Assembly (NCBI GenBank): GCA_003154255.1
Contig: PMCY01000006.1
Coordinates: 5,579 to 20,938 of the forward strand
From: Candidatus Aminicenantota bacterium
GTDB taxonomy: Bacteria > Acidobacteriota > Aminicenantia > Aminicenantales > UBA4085
DNA: 15,360 nucleotides
Direction: 5' to 3'
Under the pieces are notes generated by a model that did no database searches, was not told the origin of the DNA, and saw only the letters and a program-made list of their open reading frames with translations. The position numbers were made by a program, and so were the translations under genes. How positions within the stretch are numbered: position 1 is the stretch's first letter; each line of letters begins with the position of its first letter. Positions 14,310-15,360 of the stretch are shown here, piece after piece.

Positions 14310-15360
14310 CTACCGATAGAGAAAACCCAAAACGATTTTTATCACTGTTTCGCTCACATTCGACGCCACATATTCGCGCGGCGGACTCCATTTACCCTGC
14401 AACGCCAGGACTGAGCGCACACAACGCAAGATTGTCTCTGGCTTTGCTCCACTGAGTATGTTGCTGCCGCACTCGATTGTCTCAGGCCGCTCGGTCACAT
14501 CGCGGATAGTAACATTGGGCACGCCGAAAATGGCGCTCTCCTCCTGTACCGTGCCGCTGTCGCTCAATATACAAAGCGCATTGCGCTCCAAGGAGATAAA
14601 TTCAAAAAAACCAAATGGGGGCATGAACCGAATATGCGCATTCTTCATTTCCATGCCGAATACTTCCATTCGCTCGCGTGTGCGGGGATGAGTACTTACG
14701 ATGACCGGCACTTGATGTTCGCGTTGCACTTGATTTAAGGCTGTGATCAGCTCTCGTAAGCGATCTTCGATATCCACATTCTCGGCGCGATGCACAGTGA
14801 CGAGGAAATAACGCCCGGCTTGCAATCCTAGGTCAGCCAAGATTGTGGATTGGCGGATTTGAGAATCATAATGTTGAATAACCTCATAAATAGGATTGCC
14901 AATTACATACGTGCGCTCACCGGGAATACCTTCGCGCAAGAGATTCTGACGGCTGCGCTCAGTATAAGGCAAGAGCACATCGCTGGAATGGTCGATAATG
15001 CGCCGATTCACTTCCTCCGGCACCCGGTCATCGTAACAGCGGTTGCCCGCTTCCATATGATAAACTGGAATGCCCATTCGCTTGGCGACTATGGCAGCTA
15101 GGCCGCTGTTGGTATCGCCCAATATCAATAATCGGTCAGGGCGTTCTGCCTGAATCACTTTCTCGCTTTTAGCTAAGATGCCGCCGATTTGCTCGCTAAA
15201 AGTATCGCCGCACACACCCCAGAAATGATCTGGCGCCCGTAGCCCTAATTCTTTAAAGAATATTTCGTTCAATCGAGGATCATAGTTCTGTCCGGTATGC
15301 ACCAACACGTGCTGACAAAATTGATCGAGCCGAGGAATGATCAAGCTTAAACGGATAATC
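14310..15360 (-). CDS. UDP-N-acetylglucosamine 2-epimerase family, non-hydrolysing (partial, N-terminus off right edge)
   Basis: Interconverts UDP-GlcNAc and UDP-ManNAc, or the corresponding 2-acetamido-deoxysugar as in WbjD/Cap5G relatives, giving a nucleotide sugar for the repeat unit; cytoplasmic. The frame remains open to the right edge. A TTG at 15344 could begin a shorter protein, but the codons before it read IIRLS, matching the GTRPEIIRLS start of the family, so about 15 residues are missing from the window. Counted from that TTG: HTGQNYD (16-22), GDTNS (76-80), MEAGNR (97-102), PEEVNRRIIDH (109-119), HRAENVD (185-191), STHPRTRERM (217-226) and SDSGTVQEES (261-270). These include the expected active-site Asp, two Glu and His. 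Composition is intermediate between the GC-rich left part and the AT-rich GT2. Which of the two substrate types it uses is not settled. Confidence 0.93.
   Translation of the reverse strand, partial: IIRLSLIIPRLDQFCQHVLVHTGQNYDPRLNEIFFKELGLRAPDHFWGVCGDTFSEQIGGILAKSEKVIQAERPDRLLILGDTNSGLAAIVAKRMGIPVYHMEAGNRCYDDRVPEEVNRRIIDHSSDVLLPYTERSRQNLLREGIPGERTYVIGNPIYEVIQHYDSQIRQSTILADLGLQAGRYFLVTVHRAENVDIEDRLRELITALNQVQREHQVPVIVSTHPRTRERMEVFGMEMKNAHIRFMPPFGFFEFISLERNALCILSDSGTVQEESAIFGVPNVTIRDVTERPETIECGSNILSGAKPETILRCVRSVLALQGKWSPPREYVASNVSETVIKIVLGFLYR

Overview
The window is part of a bacterial surface-polysaccharide (exopolysaccharide, capsule or O-antigen) gene cluster. All supported genes lie on the minus strand, so transcription runs from the right edge to the left edge. 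Junctions in the left 11 kb are tight: 4-bp ATGA or GTGA overlaps at 8480-8483, 10010-10013 and 2409-2412, and short gaps elsewhere. The gene set is that of a Wzx/Wzy-type pathway: a polyprenyl-phosphate sugar-1-phosphate transferase that starts the lipid-linked unit, glycosyltransferases that extend it, a MOP-type flippase, and two separate O-antigen polymerase/ligase-like membrane proteins. Decorating enzymes (a pyruvyl-transferase family protein and an FrhB-like Fe-S protein) stand at the left, and a UDP-GlcNAc 2-epimerase-type enzyme at the right. No polysaccharide co-polymerase, outer-membrane exporter or regulator is in view, and both ends are cut inside genes.

Layout in transcription order: (1) UDP-GlcNAc 2-epimerase family, 14310-15360, lacking only about its first 15 residues; (2) GT2 glycosyltransferase, 12764-14122; (3) a short spacer with an inverted repeat and a probable gene remnant, 12532-12763; (4) WbuB-like GT4 glycosyltransferase, 11347-12531; (5) first O-antigen polymerase/ligase-like protein, 10010-11281; (6) a 74-residue, two-helix membrane protein coupled to it, 9789-10013; (7) a 280-bp gap with a doubtful interrupted reading frame; (8) ExoA-like GT2, 8480-9508; (9) LPG_synthase_TM/AglD-type membrane protein, 7470-8483; (10) sugar-1-phosphate transferase, 6098-7483; (11) second polymerase/ligase-like protein with an extra soluble C-terminal domain, 3993-6077; (12) Wzx-type flippase, 2409-3914; (13) FrhB/FdhB-like protein, 1084-2412; (14) polysaccharide pyruvyl transferase family protein, 1-1082, running off the left edge.

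Base composition changes sharply. Hand counts of single 60-base lines give 45/60 G+C at 8041-8100, 19/60 at 12901-12960 and 35/60 at 14461-14520. The stretch from about 11.3 to 14.3 kb is the AT-rich part, with looser spacing and debris-like open frames. This suggests an exchangeable serotype-like module inserted beside a GC-rich, tightly packed core.

There is no rRNA, tRNA or other taxonomic marker. A Wzx/Wzy system with a PEP-CTERM/EpsB_2-like initiating transferase suggests a Gram-negative bacterium with a fairly GC-rich genome (for example a deltaproteobacterial, acidobacterial or Aminicenantes-like lineage). That placement is inference and weak. I found no CRISPR array, transposase or RNA gene. 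The most notable items are the two polymerase/ligase-like genes, the extra C-terminal domain on one of them, the coupled 74-residue membrane protein, and the remnant and mini-ORFs in the gaps.
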